DNA of 64,000 nucleotides from Platycnemis pennipes (GCA_933228895.1 OW121848.1:93205470-93269469); one strand, 5' to 3'; positions 37,201 through 47,476 are shown, numbered from the stretch's first letter. Notes: generated from the sequence alone by a model not told the origin. A program made the numbers and translations.

Positions 37201-40200
37201 AGCGTGTAGGGTGGATGGCAGTCGCGCTCTTGCCGACTAGGCCAGGTGCGGAGGGTGCAGGGTGGATGGCAGTCACACTCTTTCCAACTAGGCCAGGTGC
37301 GGAGGATGCAGGGTGGATGGCAGTCACACTCTTGCCAACTAGGCCAGGTGCGGAGGGTGTAGGGTGGATGGCAGTCGCGCTCTTGCCGACTAGGCCAGGT
37401 GCGGAGGGTGCAGGGTGGATGGCAGTCAAAGTCTTGCCAACTAGGCCAGGTGCGGAGGGTGTAGGGTGGATGGCAGTCACACTCTTGCCAACTAGGCCAA
37501 GTGCGGATGGTGTAGGGTGGATGGCAGTCGCGCTCTTGCCGACTAGGCCAGGTGCGGAGGGTGCAGGGTGGATGACAGTCGCGCTCTTGCCAACAAGGCT
37601 GGGTGCGGAGGGTGCAGGGTGGATGACAGTCGCGCTCTTGCCAACAAGGCTGGGTGCGGAGGGTGCAGGGTGGATGGCAGTCGCGCTATTGCCGACTAGG
37701 CCGGGGGCGGAGGGTGGATGGCAGTCGCGCTATTGCCGACTAGGCCGGGGGCGGAGGGTGGATGGCAGTCGCGCTCTTGCCAACTAGGCCGGGTGCGGAG
37801 GGTGTAGGGTGGATGGCAGTCACACTCTTGCCAACTAGGCCAAGTGCGGATGGTGTAGGGTGGATGGCAGTCGCGCTCTTGCCGACTAGGCCAGGTGCGG
37901 AGGGTGCAGGGTGGATGACAGTCGCGCTCTTGCCAACAAGGCTGGGTGCGGAGGGTGCAGGGTGGATGGCAGTCGCGCTATTGCCGACTAGGCCGGGGGC
38001 GGAGGGTGGATGGCAGTCGCGCTCTTGCCAACTAGGCCGGGTGCGGAGGGTGTAGGATGGATGACAGTCGCGCTCTTGCCAACAAGGCCGGGTGCGGAGG
38101 GTGCAGGGTGGATGGCAGTCACACTCTTGCCAACTAGGCTCGGTGCGGAGGGTATAGGGTGGATGGCAGTCACGCTCTTACTGACTAGGCCTGGGACAGA
38201 GGGTGTAGGGTGGATGGCAGTCGCGCTCTTGCCGATTAGGCCTGGTGCGGAGGGTGCAGGGTGGATGGCAGTCTTGCGTTTTCCGACTAGCCGAGAGCCG
38301 ACTAGGAGAATAGATGACCTAAAGTCTCCAGCTGCCTTCGGCATGCTCTGCATCTCGTGTCCATCACGTTTGCCCCAAAGATGAGGTGACGGTACATAAG
38401 GGTGTTGATGACACCATCTTGGCATGCATGCATGAATCCCTCGGTTTCGGACTTCAGACCTGTGGAGCGCAGGAAGGCTAACGTTAGCTCCTTCGATAGC
38501 CCATACGTTTCCAAGTTTCGATAGAAACTTCCATGCATGGACTTCTCGGTATCCTTGCGGAGCTGGGTCTTTTGCTCCGAATTCCTTATTTCGAGCTTTA
38601 ACACGTCGACCAGATTTAACACAAGATTGATTTGTCGCACGCTTCTCCACTGGAAGTAAGGTCCAAGTCCAAACCAAGGCCGCCTGCTGCCCTTTTCTCC
38701 ACCTGGAATAGGAACGCCCCTTTGCCGACACTCTTATGTTCCTTTACAAGCAGCATAAGGGGGTCTGTGCTGTGGAACATGCGGCACGCCTTATTGAGGA
38801 CTACTCTGTCATAAAGACACTGCAGGCTTATCAGCCCACCACAACCACCTAGCTTTCTCAGGAGATACAATCTGTTGACGGAAGACTTCGGATGAAGACT
38901 ATGATACATGTCATCATTTTCTTCGTTCCCCTGTCGAGGTTTTGCAGCTTGTTGACATTCTATTTGATGCAACCAAAGGTGTAGAGCAGTGTTGGAACCG
39001 CGAAAGTGTTGGTCGCAAGAAACTTGTTCTTGCCAGACAGGTCAGAACTCCAGATTCGCCTGAGAGTCTGCCTGTATTTGGCTGTAAGCCTTTCCTTCAC
39101 TGCTCTCACCTCCTGCATCCGGCGCTGGGGGATGCCGAGATATTAATACACTTCATCATCATCAACATGACGAATAGCGTTTCCGTCAATGAGCTGCACA
39201 TCTTCCTGGTCTTGCGAAATCTTTCCTTTTGCCAGATGGATGGTCGCGCACTTGTCCAATCCGTATTCCATTCCTATATCCTCACTGAATCTGTGTACGG
39301 TGTCCAACGCCAAGCGCAGGCCTTTTTCGCTTGAAGCATAAAGCTTCAGGTTCTCCATATAGAAAAGATGGGTGACCTTATGCTCCCTTTTTAATGGGAC
39401 ACCGCACATATATCCCCTCCCTCGTATCAACTGAACGGACAGTGGGCGGAGAGATAAACAGAACAGGAGGGGACTGAGGCTATCGCCTTGAAAAATGCCA
39501 CGGTGGTATGTTACCAAATCTGTGTAGACGGTCTTCTTGCCAGATGGTATGGCGAAGCGCATCTTCCACAATGGTAACAGGCGTTCGATGCAGGACACAA
39601 CCTCTGGGTGAACTTTCATGTACCTCAGCATGGCTATAATCAGCTCATGAGATGTGGTATCAAAAGCCTTCTTATAGTCCACCTAGCCCATTGACAGGTT
39701 ATGCTTGTATTGACAAGTGCCCTGGCTCACGCACCTATCAATGAGCATATTGTCCTTGCATCTGGCGATACCTTTCTTCGAGCCCCTCTGCTTGTATACT
39801 TCCTCCCATACCGGTTGGACGTGGCGGAAGATAAGGTCGTTCAAGATGGAAGTGAATGCCTTGTATGCAGTGTCGAGACAGGTTATAGGGCGGTAGTTCT
39901 TTTGATCGGACAAGCCTCCCTTTTTCTGTATTAAAACCATTCACCCCTCAGTCAGCAGGATGGAATTGGCTCCATCCCTGACAGGAATGATGTGAAGATT
40001 GTGGCAAGGTGTTTGTGTGTGGAAGGGAACTTTTTCCACCGGAAGTTATTCACTGCATCCACTCCTGGAGCAGTGAAGTCCTTCTTGCCAGAGAATGCCT
40101 TCTTCTCATCACTTTCTGTGACTGTGATGGGACGATCCATATCTGCTAGGTGGCGGTCACAAAACTCTTTAAAGTGGGCAATAGCTGGAGTACCTTCGTT

Positions 40201-43200
40201 GAATGGCTTCATTGTCTCCTAGATGTCCTTCCAGTAACGTTCCACCTCCGAGACAGTTGGTGGTGTTTGGACAACAGGTGGTGGGGGTCGGAAGAGATGA
40301 GACGGCTGAAAGGAGAAGATGGAGTTCTCTTTCCTGGCGTTGGTCCTCTTGACCAACTTCCTCCGTGCTGTTGTAGGTGCCCACACTCTATCCACCTCAT
40401 GTTTCTTAAGGATAAGCAGCACTCTTTTGTTCAGTGTGTGGTGGTCTCTTGTTTCAAGAGGTTTACGAGATTGCACGTGAAATGCCCTTGACCTTCGGTG
40501 TAAAGGCCCGACCGGAGGAAAGGTAGTCCAACACACACTGATATCTCGACACCTGTTGTCTGGCCAGCGTGATATTGGCATTAAGCTGTTCTGTTTCAGC
40601 CTATATGCTGCCTTAGTCTCCCAAGTGGCAGACACTGGGGGAGAGGCCAACAATGTGGCAGCAGCATATACCACACAGTCTATTTCGCAGAGGCTGGACG
40701 TTTCCGTCAAGACCAATACTACGATTCCATTCAACTGGGACAGCTGTTGGTCCCGCAGAGAAATTTTATGATGGATATTTCTCTGCCTGGTAGTCATCTC
40801 ATCGTAGTTTATTGTGCTTTCCAACTGCTTAAATAAATCAGAGTCAGCCTTCAGCTTGTCTCTCTTCACTGAAAAATCAGCGGTGGCCACGGCAGTTGGA
40901 GTTTCATCTGCCTTAGTAGGAGATGGAGCCTTGACTGTTGGTGTACTACTCTGACCTTGTGGTTGGGGTGTCATTTTCTTGTGCAGGTGATTGGCTTAGT
41001 CGCGCAGATTTGGCTGCGACAGGTGGTAATGTTCAGGATGCATCTCACACCACAAAGAGTGTATCCTTGCCATGTATCCTCTGCGACTTGGCTCACTGGC
41101 AGCATGGCAAGCTAGAAGGTCTCCCCTCAGGGTCTCCGTCCACTCCATGCGAGCTCCCTTTTTTGATGGTATAGGTTTGCCACACCCAACTTTGCTAGGG
41201 CCCTCATCCAAGAAGGGCCGGTTGCGAGTGGCATTTTCTGAATTCTTTGGAACCCAGTTATTCCACGAGTGGAGAGGTTAACCCCACAAGCAAACAGCCA
41301 CCATTAGCCAGCCGAGCCGTTACCGGGGACGCCCGCCATGAGGAGGCCTGTGATCCGTTTTCGACCCCAAACTATTATTATTATTTTGCTATCTAAACTG
41401 GACAGGTGTGCACCAGTGCACAGTCTTGATAAAAGAGCACATTTTTCTAGGCCAAATGTGAATATTTTTTGTTGATTTCTTCACTCAAACCATCCAATAA
41501 CAATACATAATACTATTTATTTTTCATCCTTAATTCAAATGATCAATGCAGATGATTCCACCTGCAACCAAAATAGCTGTGGCCACAATTTGCCAGCTGA
41601 TTTCACCAACTTTGCTTTCTTCAGAGCGGATTCCCCACAAAAATGCACTGTCCACATCATTGAGCCATTTGATAGGACTGTGGCCTCAACAAGTTCAAGC
41701 ACTTTGACTCATCGAACCACTTGACTCAAAACCATACAGTGAGTTTTGTCAATCATTTAGGGCTTACTGGTCTCAGAATGATGCTGGTCAATGGACATAT
41801 GACATTGTGTAAACTCATACATCCAATTTTAAACAGTCTTAAATACAGGTGCAGATGTGCCATGAACTTCATTCAACTAGTCTTTAATTTCTTTTGGTGT
41901 AAAGCCTTCCATACCAATCTTGGCTGCACAGAATATATGTGAGCAATCTAACAAAAACAAGAAAAAAATGCTTATCAGTGATAGATTATCTTACCTTTCT
42001 GAGGTCACTCTCAATACCTTCAAAGAAGTTCAGGGGGTACCGTTCATGATAATGGAGAAGAGATAGATAATAGCCAAAGATGGTTTTTATTTCCCTCTGT
42101 TAATATGTGAAGCTACTGATACTGAAAAAAGATCCCTGAATTTAGCCAAGAAGATGGCATTAAGCTGAGCACCACTTGAAGTGGCTTTTTCAAGTGTCTC
42201 AAGGTAGGTTATTTTCAAACATTCCACGTCAGTGACACACGAGCTGGTAATGCTACCAGCCACTAAGTTAAAGGACAGAGGAGGGCCATGAGAAATAGGA
42301 ATGACCCAACATGACTGAAATCTGAAGGCATAGTCGGACCTCTTTAGTCCAGTATCCTATCCGGTAAATCTATAATATGACACATTTTGAACATGCAGTT
42401 TTTAGTTTGCTGATTGTCCACTGTCATTTGATTCCTTTAGGCCATGCACTAAAATAATGTCGGTTACGTGCTTACCAGTACAGACAGGCATCAAGAATGT
42501 AACCGTGACCAAATGTAGGTGGACACAGTAAAACCAGATTTAGACTTTCGGTCACAAGGTGTTGGTTTCTCATGCTGAAATGAGTAAATGGCGAACACAA
42601 AGAAAGAATGTTTCTGCTCACCACCTCCAGTTGCTCCCAACAGATGTCAACAACGTAACCCTATGGTGATGGACACTATGAAATCGTATTCCAGCTTTTC
42701 TGCACAGGTAACCCATGCCAGAAAAATCATCGGAGTGTAAAAATAATTTTTCAGTTGTGGCACATGTTGACTGCTATATCGTAAAATTTCACTTCAAGCA
42801 TTTCAAGTTTCACGCAATTTACTCTTTCAAGCAATTCACTATTTGCATACTAACACATGTAGTTACTTACAACTTACTTTCCATGAATGAACGTTTTTAG
42901 ATTATTTTTGTGATATTGATTCCCACGCTAAGGTATGATGGTTAATATGAGACTTCCCAGAGTACATATTTTGAAATTTGTGCCAATATCATTTGGGATG
43001 ATGTGGTTAAGATTGTATTCAAAAGTTCACCATCTTTAAGTAACTCTGCACAGGGTATTGTTTTAATAATACAGTATTAACAGATAAGTTTAGCCATTAA
43101 GCACTTTTCCAGGCTCTGACCACCTGAGAAATGAATTGGTATTTTCTATGGTTAGGCACTTGTCAGGTCCAAAGCCACCGGGCTATAAAGGTTCAACTAC

Positions 43201-46200
43201 ATGTAAATTTCCATTGTAAATTTAGCAAGCCATTACTCCTGAAGATGGTTCCCATAGTGGTGATCGAAGCTCTAGATAGGAAATTATCAAAGCAGCATAC
43301 TGCTGAAACCTCCAGACAAAATGATGATGGCTCAAAGCAGTTCCTTGATACATGATGATGCTCGATTTTCACATATTTAGATTTAAAGCACTCAACTTAC
43401 AATGTAAATGAATTAAACATTCTGGTTAAGATCATTTTTAAGGTCGAATAAGAGGAATTCTGACTCACCTGGCCTGTGCTGATGAGTGAATTTCTTGACA
43501 TCAGACTCGGTGGGATTTTGACCCAGGGCACGAAGAGCATCACCTATCTGGGTGACTTGTATCTTCCCATCACCCCTGTTGTCAAAGAGCTGGAAGGCCT
43601 CCTGGAATTCTGTAAAAAACAATGGACCAAACTTAAAAAAAATACTGTGCTACAAAGAGAGAGAACATGCAAATTGAAATATTACCAGTTACATGATAAA
43701 CACCGCCGTTGCCAATGACACTAATCGGTGTCATTCTTTTCTTATGCTGTGAGCAGAGTGGCACCAATTTGCATTTGAAGTTACTAGGCAAAAACCCTTC
43801 AGCACAGTTGCCAATCCACAGTAAAATGTAAAAAAATCTACCTCGAGTGAATGTGTTGACAAACCAAATAAGAGTAGGCCCAGTTCTCTTTTGAATAATT
43901 TTGACCTAACATCTTGGTGCAGGCCATCATGGCAAGCCCAATTTATTTGGTACAGATAGTGTGCACATATATATGGACCTGACTAAAACAATTGTGATAT
44001 TTAACCCCCTGCCATGCACCCTCGTGGTGGTTTTCCGGGTAACCCAGTGTCCATGCCTCTGATCCATACAGTGCTACCTTCCATATTAGGCTCAGAACTA
44101 ATATTTCCTCATATCCTTGCTCAAATTTATTATCAGAAGCTCTCTTCAATCAGCAAACTCCTCTTCATCCAAAGCTATTATCCTCCTAATGTCATTATTA
44201 CTGAGTCCACCTCCTCCAAGATACTACCCAAGTAAACAAACTACTCTGCATGTTCCAGCCGGTGGCCTCCTACCCTTTATTTTCAATGTGGTTCATATAT
44301 ATGTCCATGCTTAGAAGCATGCAGTACCAAGTTAAATGGACCCACCGTGATAGCCTGTGCCGAGGTGGCTTTTGCCGAGACGGCCCTACAGAGTTGTACT
44401 AGACCCGGGTGGGCGAGGTCCTTCTGGAGCCCTCCTGGTACTTATACAGCTTTTTGAGTCCATTATGCCAACGCACATTTTACCTACCTGAAACTTGCAG
44501 GCACGGGGCAAGAGCACTGCCAAAGAGGTATGGAAGAGGCAGAGGAGGGTCACCATTCAACCCCCATCCTAGCTCAAGGTTCCTTAACTTCAACAATCTG
44601 ATAAGAACATCGATCCATATACAGGGTGCGCCAACATAACTTCCTTTTTTATATGGATATATCCATATAAAAAAGGAAGTTATGTTGGTGCACCCTGTAT
44701 GTATAACAAGCAATGTGAATGTGTTCCCATTGCGCTCGGGAAAAATCTAGTTACAACTGCGGCTGCGTACAATCCCGGCATTACATTAGCAGATTTGACC
44801 AGAGCAATAAATTAGAGAAAGTGATGGTTAAAAGCACACATTTAAGGATTCATTTTCCCAATGTATCATCTAAGCTATACAATTGCATGACTGCAAAATT
44901 AACTACTTTCTTTCATCTCATTCCCTAATCTATTCTCCTACCAGATTCCTTTTGGTAGGTAACAGGGTAATGAGCAGACGTAGAAGGTAGTGAAGGCTGC
45001 TCGGTTACTTGAGATGCCTTCACTACCAACACACGCCGAGGAAGCTTGTGATGTACCTAGAAGTAGATGACTCATTAAAGATGTTCACTGAACATGCATC
45101 CCATACAATGGATGAAAGCAATTAAAATAATGTTCAGTATCCATGCTAACACTTTCGAGTCCAGTAATATAAATATTCATAGACTCTAGACTCAAAACTT
45201 CATGGAACTTTAATGGCTTCAATATCAGGTTACTTGCCAAAGTTGCGTATTCAAGTCTAACTCAGGATCTAAAGAACAAAATGAATGCACCCTTAAGATG
45301 AATTTCCATTCAAATTAGACTTAAGATAAACAGTGTAACGAGCTAATGGGATGTCACAGGTCAAATTTAATAGGGAGTTAAGTAAAATCATGAGTTTTGT
45401 TTAAAACTAACCACAATTTACATAAGTATGACACAGACAATGAAGCGAATGGAACTGGATTTTTAGAAGACATAAGGTAATACACCAGACTAGAAAACTA
45501 AATATTTTACGTTCCCTACGCTACGACAAGAGGTAGCATGCATGGCAAAATATCATATATTAACTATACACGTTAGGAATTCAATTTCCCAAGGACTATG
45601 CAAGAAGAAGTAAAGGTTATCATACCAAGAACAAACATTCATTACTTTTCCATATTGTCCTACATACCTGTAGCACTTCATTCAACTCAGTGTGATACAT
45701 ATATATACGAATATTCAATATTTCGACAAACGTTTTCAAAGAAGAAAATAAAATTCATTTACCCCACACGAACAAAACATTTACTATTACATGCAAACTG
45801 CGCGTGCAAAAATTCGGCACTGCAGCAGAGTTGAAGGATGGGGTTCTGTGACATTCTACACGACGTAGATTTATGCCCATCATGATGATTCATTCTTACC
45901 AATCCGGGGTAGTATCAATTTAAATGTGTACACGATGCTCAAAATAGTTGAACATACAACGGGATTGCAGTTTAATTGAAAGTAATGGTATACAACTTTG
46001 TTATTTCGGTACTGCGTCCGTAAAACAAGCACTTCCATCCGCTTTAAATCACAGCGCTTATAAATAATATATACGAAATGAACGTAACTTTATCCCGAAG
46101 AAAAACAACATATATAAGAATAATTTTACCCGACAATCTAAAATACGAAATAATTCATCACACGTCACACGAAAATTTTCAACTTGCTGCAACAAACGAT

Positions 46201-46363
46201 ATTAACGTGATATTCAGCTGATAAGCTATACCCGAATGAAAGTGTGCGTATAAATTACACTATGGCAACTCGAACTCGACAATCAGATTATACTCTTAAA
46301 ATGCAACATGAATGCACAGAAATAGTACACCACAAACTTCACCTTACCTTCAACTGAGGACAT
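19111..46363 (-). CDS. Mlc-c: Myosin essential (alkali) light chain, non-muscle Mlc-c type; four coding exons
   Basis: Coding exons are 46348-46363, 43469-43609, 34895-35059 and 19111-19216, all with AG/GT borders and all joining in phase 1. The protein starts MSSVE, then [12 protein letters not shown]-hand-like units are at about residues 7-40 (loop from D15) and 80-105, with a canonical-looking loop D88-E99 (D88, D90, N92, E99). The stretches [25 protein letters not shown] and [13 protein letters not shown] are hallmarks of essential light chains. In this family the protein binds the IQ motif of the myosin heavy-chain neck, here probably cytoplasmic myosin II, and supports contraction and cytokinesis. 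The conserved frame would give about 142 residues. As printed, exon 4 is one base short and the open frame stops at 19131 after about 135 residues. Introns are 2.7, 8.4 and 15.7 kb and full of transposons. A separate muscle light chain is less likely because of the short N-terminus, but alternative exons were not excluded. Confidence 0.94.
19325..19552. mobile_element. 228-bp piggyBac-like MITE
   Basis: Flanked by TTAA (19321-19324 and 19553-19556), with 12-bp perfect terminal repeats CCCATTGGCTTA / TAAGCCAATGGG. Non-coding. It sits about 110 bp upstream of Mlc-c exon 4 in the intron. Confidence 0.88.
19594..19842. mobile_element. 249-bp hAT-like MITE
   Basis: Begins CAGGTGGCGTACCGACG followed by a G-run and ends in a C-run then ATCCATGCACTG. 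TGCATAA is repeated at both borders (19587-19593 and 19843-19849). The terminal repeats are short and imperfect. Confidence 0.6.
19850..24185. other. Mlc-c intron 3, unassigned part
   Basis: No gene recognised. 23448-23516 contains a short tandem duplication of GGCCTCGCTGTGGTCCC...TGCTCGCCC. 21090-21700 is locally GC-richer without coding signal. Confidence 0.35.
24190..24265 (+). repeat. CR1-like 3' tail only
   Basis: CATCCCCTGCCACACACCC ... GGTGGCTCTCAGGGTATTAT, then GTAGATGTAAACG. Confidence 0.7.
24295..24390 (-). repeat. Fragment with hammerhead-like signature, possibly Penelope-like
   Basis: On the minus strand CTGACGA (24380-24386) is followed 11 bp later by GAAAT (24364-24368), the CTGANGA...GAAA pattern seen in terminal repeats of Penelope-like elements. 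No coding part is attached. Confidence 0.35.
24420..26715. other. Mlc-c intron 3, unassigned part
   Basis: 24589-24660 has several overlapping CATGCG-type palindromes, perhaps a transposon end. A minus frame near 25115 begins [14 protein letters not shown] and ends in a basic run, reminiscent of some Harbinger proteins, but this is weak. A 103-codon minus frame at 25327-25638 has no domain. Confidence 0.3.
26718..26935 (-). pseudogene. PIF/Harbinger transposase C-terminal fragment
   Basis: Reads [20 protein letters not shown], then an acidic linker, then [14 protein letters not shown]. The VLHNMxI block followed by an acidic spacer and a basic GxxxRxxL end is characteristic of HARBI1-like DDE proteins. 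The rest is absent or unreadable. Confidence 0.65.
26940..31210. other. Mlc-c intron 3, unassigned part
   Basis: AT-rich; frames below 92 aa with no recognised domains. No transposon end detected. Confidence 0.35.
31215..32025 (+). mobile_element. CR1-like LINE 3' end, interrupted by a SINE
   Basis: Coding remnant SLLNEMKWES-like to SKCPFFL at 31215-31450, 3' UTR, then after the SINE (31659-31946) the family tail CCCCTGCCACACACC ... GGTGGCTTGCAGGGTATTAT at about 31973-32018. Confidence 0.85.
31659..31946 (+). mobile_element. 288-bp tRNA-derived SINE with 11-bp TSD
   Basis: Head GTGCCCTAGTGGGAAGAGTA then B-box GGTTCAAATCCC, as in tRNA-derived SINEs transcribed by RNA polymerase III. It ends in a GAGT tandem tail (CACTGAGTGAGTGAGTGA). 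Perfect 11-bp target duplication TGTAATGCATG at 31648-31658 and 31947-31957. Inserted into the CR1-like copy. Confidence 0.9.
32230..32530 (+). pseudogene. Tigger-type transposase N-terminal fragment
   Basis: Reads [18 protein letters not shown], a disordered stretch with a GAGA microsatellite, then [20 protein letters not shown]. The two blocks match the paired helix-turn-helix (CENP-B/Tc5-like) DNA-binding region of Tigger transposases. No catalytic part follows. Confidence 0.6.
32807..33076 (-). mobile_element. Second copy of the tRNA-derived SINE
   Basis: Reverse complement of 31659-31946: head GTGGCCTAGTGGGTAGAGCA, B-box GGTTTAAATCCC, tail CTGAGTGAGTGAGG. Flanked by TAAAAA (32800-32806, 33077-33082). 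About 860 bp from the first copy in opposite orientation. Confidence 0.85.
33151..33205. repeat. Perfect hairpin, 26-bp arms with 3-nt loop
   Basis: Arm 33151-33176 (CTGAAAGCTTTTAAGTTGCT...) and its exact complement 33180-33205, loop ACC. Could be a tiny foldback transposon or the edge of the LTR-like segment that follows. Confidence 0.85.
33211..34570 (+). mobile_element. Possible LTR (solo or partial) with core promoter
   Basis: GC-richer block beginning TGTAATGG and ending CTGTACA, with a strong TATA box GTATATAAAGG at about 33526-33536 and no surviving gag or pol. The frames inside (up to 149 aa) have no domain. No clean target duplication was found, so the borders are guesses. Confidence 0.35.
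34895..35059 (-). CDS. Mlc-c: Mlc-c coding exon 3
   Basis: Encodes [14 protein letters not shown], then [19 protein letters not shown] and [10 protein letters not shown]. The acceptor is TTTGCAG and the donor GTAAAT. It is 165 bp and phase 1 on both sides. A SINE with perfect target duplications lies only about 80 bp upstream in the intron (35141-35385). Confidence 0.96.
35141..35385 (+). mobile_element. 245-bp SINE-like element with 13-bp TSD
   Basis: GCCTCCACTGGTT is repeated exactly on both sides (35128-35140, 35386-35398), proving a recent retroposition-type insertion. Internal GGGGAGGCGACCGACAGCTG and GAAACCCGGCGTCGGC recur at 15113-15223. It is non-coding and about 80 bp from Mlc-c exon 3. 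Confidence 0.85.
35400..36040. other. Mlc-c intron 2, unassigned part
   Basis: AT-rich; nothing recognised before the minisatellite. Confidence 0.35.
36046..38294. repeat. Minisatellite, 51-bp unit, about 44 copies, with 11-unit higher-order period
   Basis: Units share GCCAACTAGGCCAGGTGCGG and GGGTGCAGGGTGGATGGCAG. Because 51 is a multiple of three and the unit lacks stops, long frames open on both strands (619 codons plus, 480 minus), but they are not genes. Variant units (TTTCC-type, AAAGTC-type, CCGATT-type) recur in the same order every 561 bp over about 36.4-37.5 kb. A smaller block is duplicated at about 37.49-37.73 and 37.83-38.0 kb. Confidence 0.95.
38295..41390 (-). pseudogene. R2-like (site-specific-type) non-LTR retrotransposon relic
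   Basis: From high to low coordinates: N-terminal block [16 protein letters not shown] and [10 protein letters not shown] (41211-40996), stop, linker (40974-40219), stop, [18 protein letters not shown] (to 39952), frameshift, [13 protein letters not shown] (39940-39683), stop, [34 protein letters not shown] and [12 protein letters not shown] (39682-39143), then the thumb and a Cys/His finger [15 protein letters not shown] near 38330. Such single-ORF elements reverse-transcribe their RNA at a nicked target. Here the polymerase motif reads FYMENLK with no DD pair, and the endonuclease end is missing, so it is dead. The 3' end abuts the minisatellite. It lies in Mlc-c intron 2, same strand as Mlc-c. 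Confidence 0.85.
41391..43468. other. Mlc-c intron 2, unassigned part
   Basis: No gene. A hammerhead-like pattern CTGAAGA (43239-43245) ... GAAGC (43266-43270) occurs near the exon 2 end. Confidence 0.35.
43469..43609 (-). CDS. Mlc-c: Mlc-c coding exon 2
   Basis: Encodes the first EF-hand region ([30 protein letters not shown]). The acceptor TTTTTTACAG and donor GTGAG are both consensus. The exon is 141 bp and phase 1 on both sides. Confidence 0.95.
43985..44290 (-). pseudogene. Non-LTR RT fragment fused to a CR1-like tail
   Basis: The minus strand reads YLG-like/EEEFAD-like residues, [32 protein letters not shown], then runs into a complement of the family A tail (CCCCTGCCATGCACCC at about 44005). 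Two repeat families are joined. Confidence 0.7.
44404..44505. repeat. Dispersed repeat Y, copy 2
   Basis: GGGTGGGCGAGGTCCTTCTGG ... CCAACGCACATTTTACCTACC; parallel to 17069-17181. Confidence 0.45.
44622..44697. mobile_element. 76-bp foldback MITE, Tc1/mariner-like ends
   Basis: Two 38-bp arms meet with no spacer and differ at one base. Ends CAGGGTGCGCCAAC / CACCCTG are flanked by TA on both sides, as expected of a TA-inserting element. Confidence 0.8.
44700..46347. other. Mlc-c intron 1, unassigned part
   Basis: AT-rich, no gene or repeat recognised. Confidence 0.35.
46348..46363 (-). CDS. Mlc-c: Mlc-c coding exon 1
   Basis: Sixteen coding bases (MSSVE plus one base) are followed by a GTAAG donor. 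The leftover G joins AA at the start of exon 2 to give glutamate, so the splice is phase 1. The start was chosen because it is the only ATG next to a consensus donor that fits exon 2 in phase, and it sits in an A-rich context. Confidence 0.85.
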
Positions 46364-47143
46364 AATTTTATTCGGAGCTTCGTACATCCTGAATAAGTAT
46401 TTTAGCCCGCTGTTTATCAAACCTACACAACTTCGCAACTACTCACAACAGTATCTACTGCGCCTATAGGTAATGTTACAAAAAAGTCTTTTTGAGCTTT
46501 CAAACTATGACCAAATAAGGAAACTAAGCTCTCGTAGTCCCACCAATTGACTCATAACGAAAGGTCTGACCCCATTGAATGTAGACCAGATTTCTCCCGA
46601 CGATACTCACCGGCCAGCTGGTCATCAGAGTAGGAAGCCTGCCACAAGAGTAAAATTCCGTTAGAAGATACTCAATCCCATTAAATATACAACAATAAAC
46701 AAATATATTATCCATGAATTACCATTCTTTCGAGCAAAAACTTCCAACGTCAACGATGACAACGCAGGTGCGAAGTGAGAAATCACCGGGTACTGGCGCT
46801 TAAGCCGCCAACGCCCACACAATAAAGAATTTAAACAAATCTCCAAATTAAGGATTTTCAGGCAAATTTTTGAAAATTCTTCTTGTAACTATAGAGTGCA
46901 ATAATATTCAACATCAATTTTTAATCATCAATTCTTATTAGTCAGATTGAACCGAAGGCCATCTATTGCCATAACATGGAGTCCCTTGCTACCAGTGCTA
47001 CTGTCATTTGTTCCGAGACGGCTTCCGCTTTGTTTGTGGTAAACAGAGCCGGCGTTCATCGGAAAACTATTTTCTTTGTTGTAATTGGCTAAAACTGCAG
47101 GTGTAAGTAATCAACTTATCTTAATAGTACTTCGTCTGACACA
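46364..47143. promoter_or_regulatory. Shared intergenic region between divergent Mlc-c and BAP55
   Basis: 780 bp separate the two start codons, and both genes point outward. The region is only moderately AT-rich and has no recognisable transposon, unlike almost everything around it. It must contain both 5' UTRs and promoters. I see no convincing TATA box for either gene. A possible GTAAGT donor at about 47103 could mark a BAP55 leader intron. Confidence 0.5.
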
Positions 47144-47476
47144 ATGAGTGGGTCAATGCTGTATGGAGGCGATGAAATTGGCGCCCTGGTGTTTGACGTT
47201 GGCCACTATTCCCTACGAGTTGGTTATGCCCAAGAAGATTCTCCCAAGGCGGAAATTCCTGCAGTTGTGGGGGTTGTGGACGAACCAAACACACCTACAT
47301 CGTCCATTCGGTCCTCAGATGCAATGGAAGTAGATGAGAAAAAACCCGATTCTTCTCCGAGTTCCGCGAAGAAGTATTACATCGATACAACAACATTGCA
47401 CGTTCCTCGCAAAGGAATGGAAGTAGTAAGTTACATGAAGGATGGGATGATAGAAGACTGGGATTTATTCGAAAAG
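47144..47476 (+). CDS. BAP55: BAP55 exon 1
   Basis: 111 codons from the ATG to a donor reading AAG/GTACGG. Covers the N-terminal actin fold, the acidic loop and [12 protein letters not shown]. Confidence 0.95.

Noticed and set aside
35928..38055. Long repetitive open frames (619 and 97 aa plus, 480 and 247 aa minus)
   Set aside because: They are products of a 51-bp stop-free minisatellite, open on both strands, with no start context, splice evidence or domain.
36046..38294. Possible CRISPR-like array
   Set aside because: Units are contiguous near-identical 51-mers without unique spacers, in a eukaryotic intron.
43476..43718. 80-aa plus-strand frame
   Set aside because: Antisense shadow of Mlc-c exon 2.
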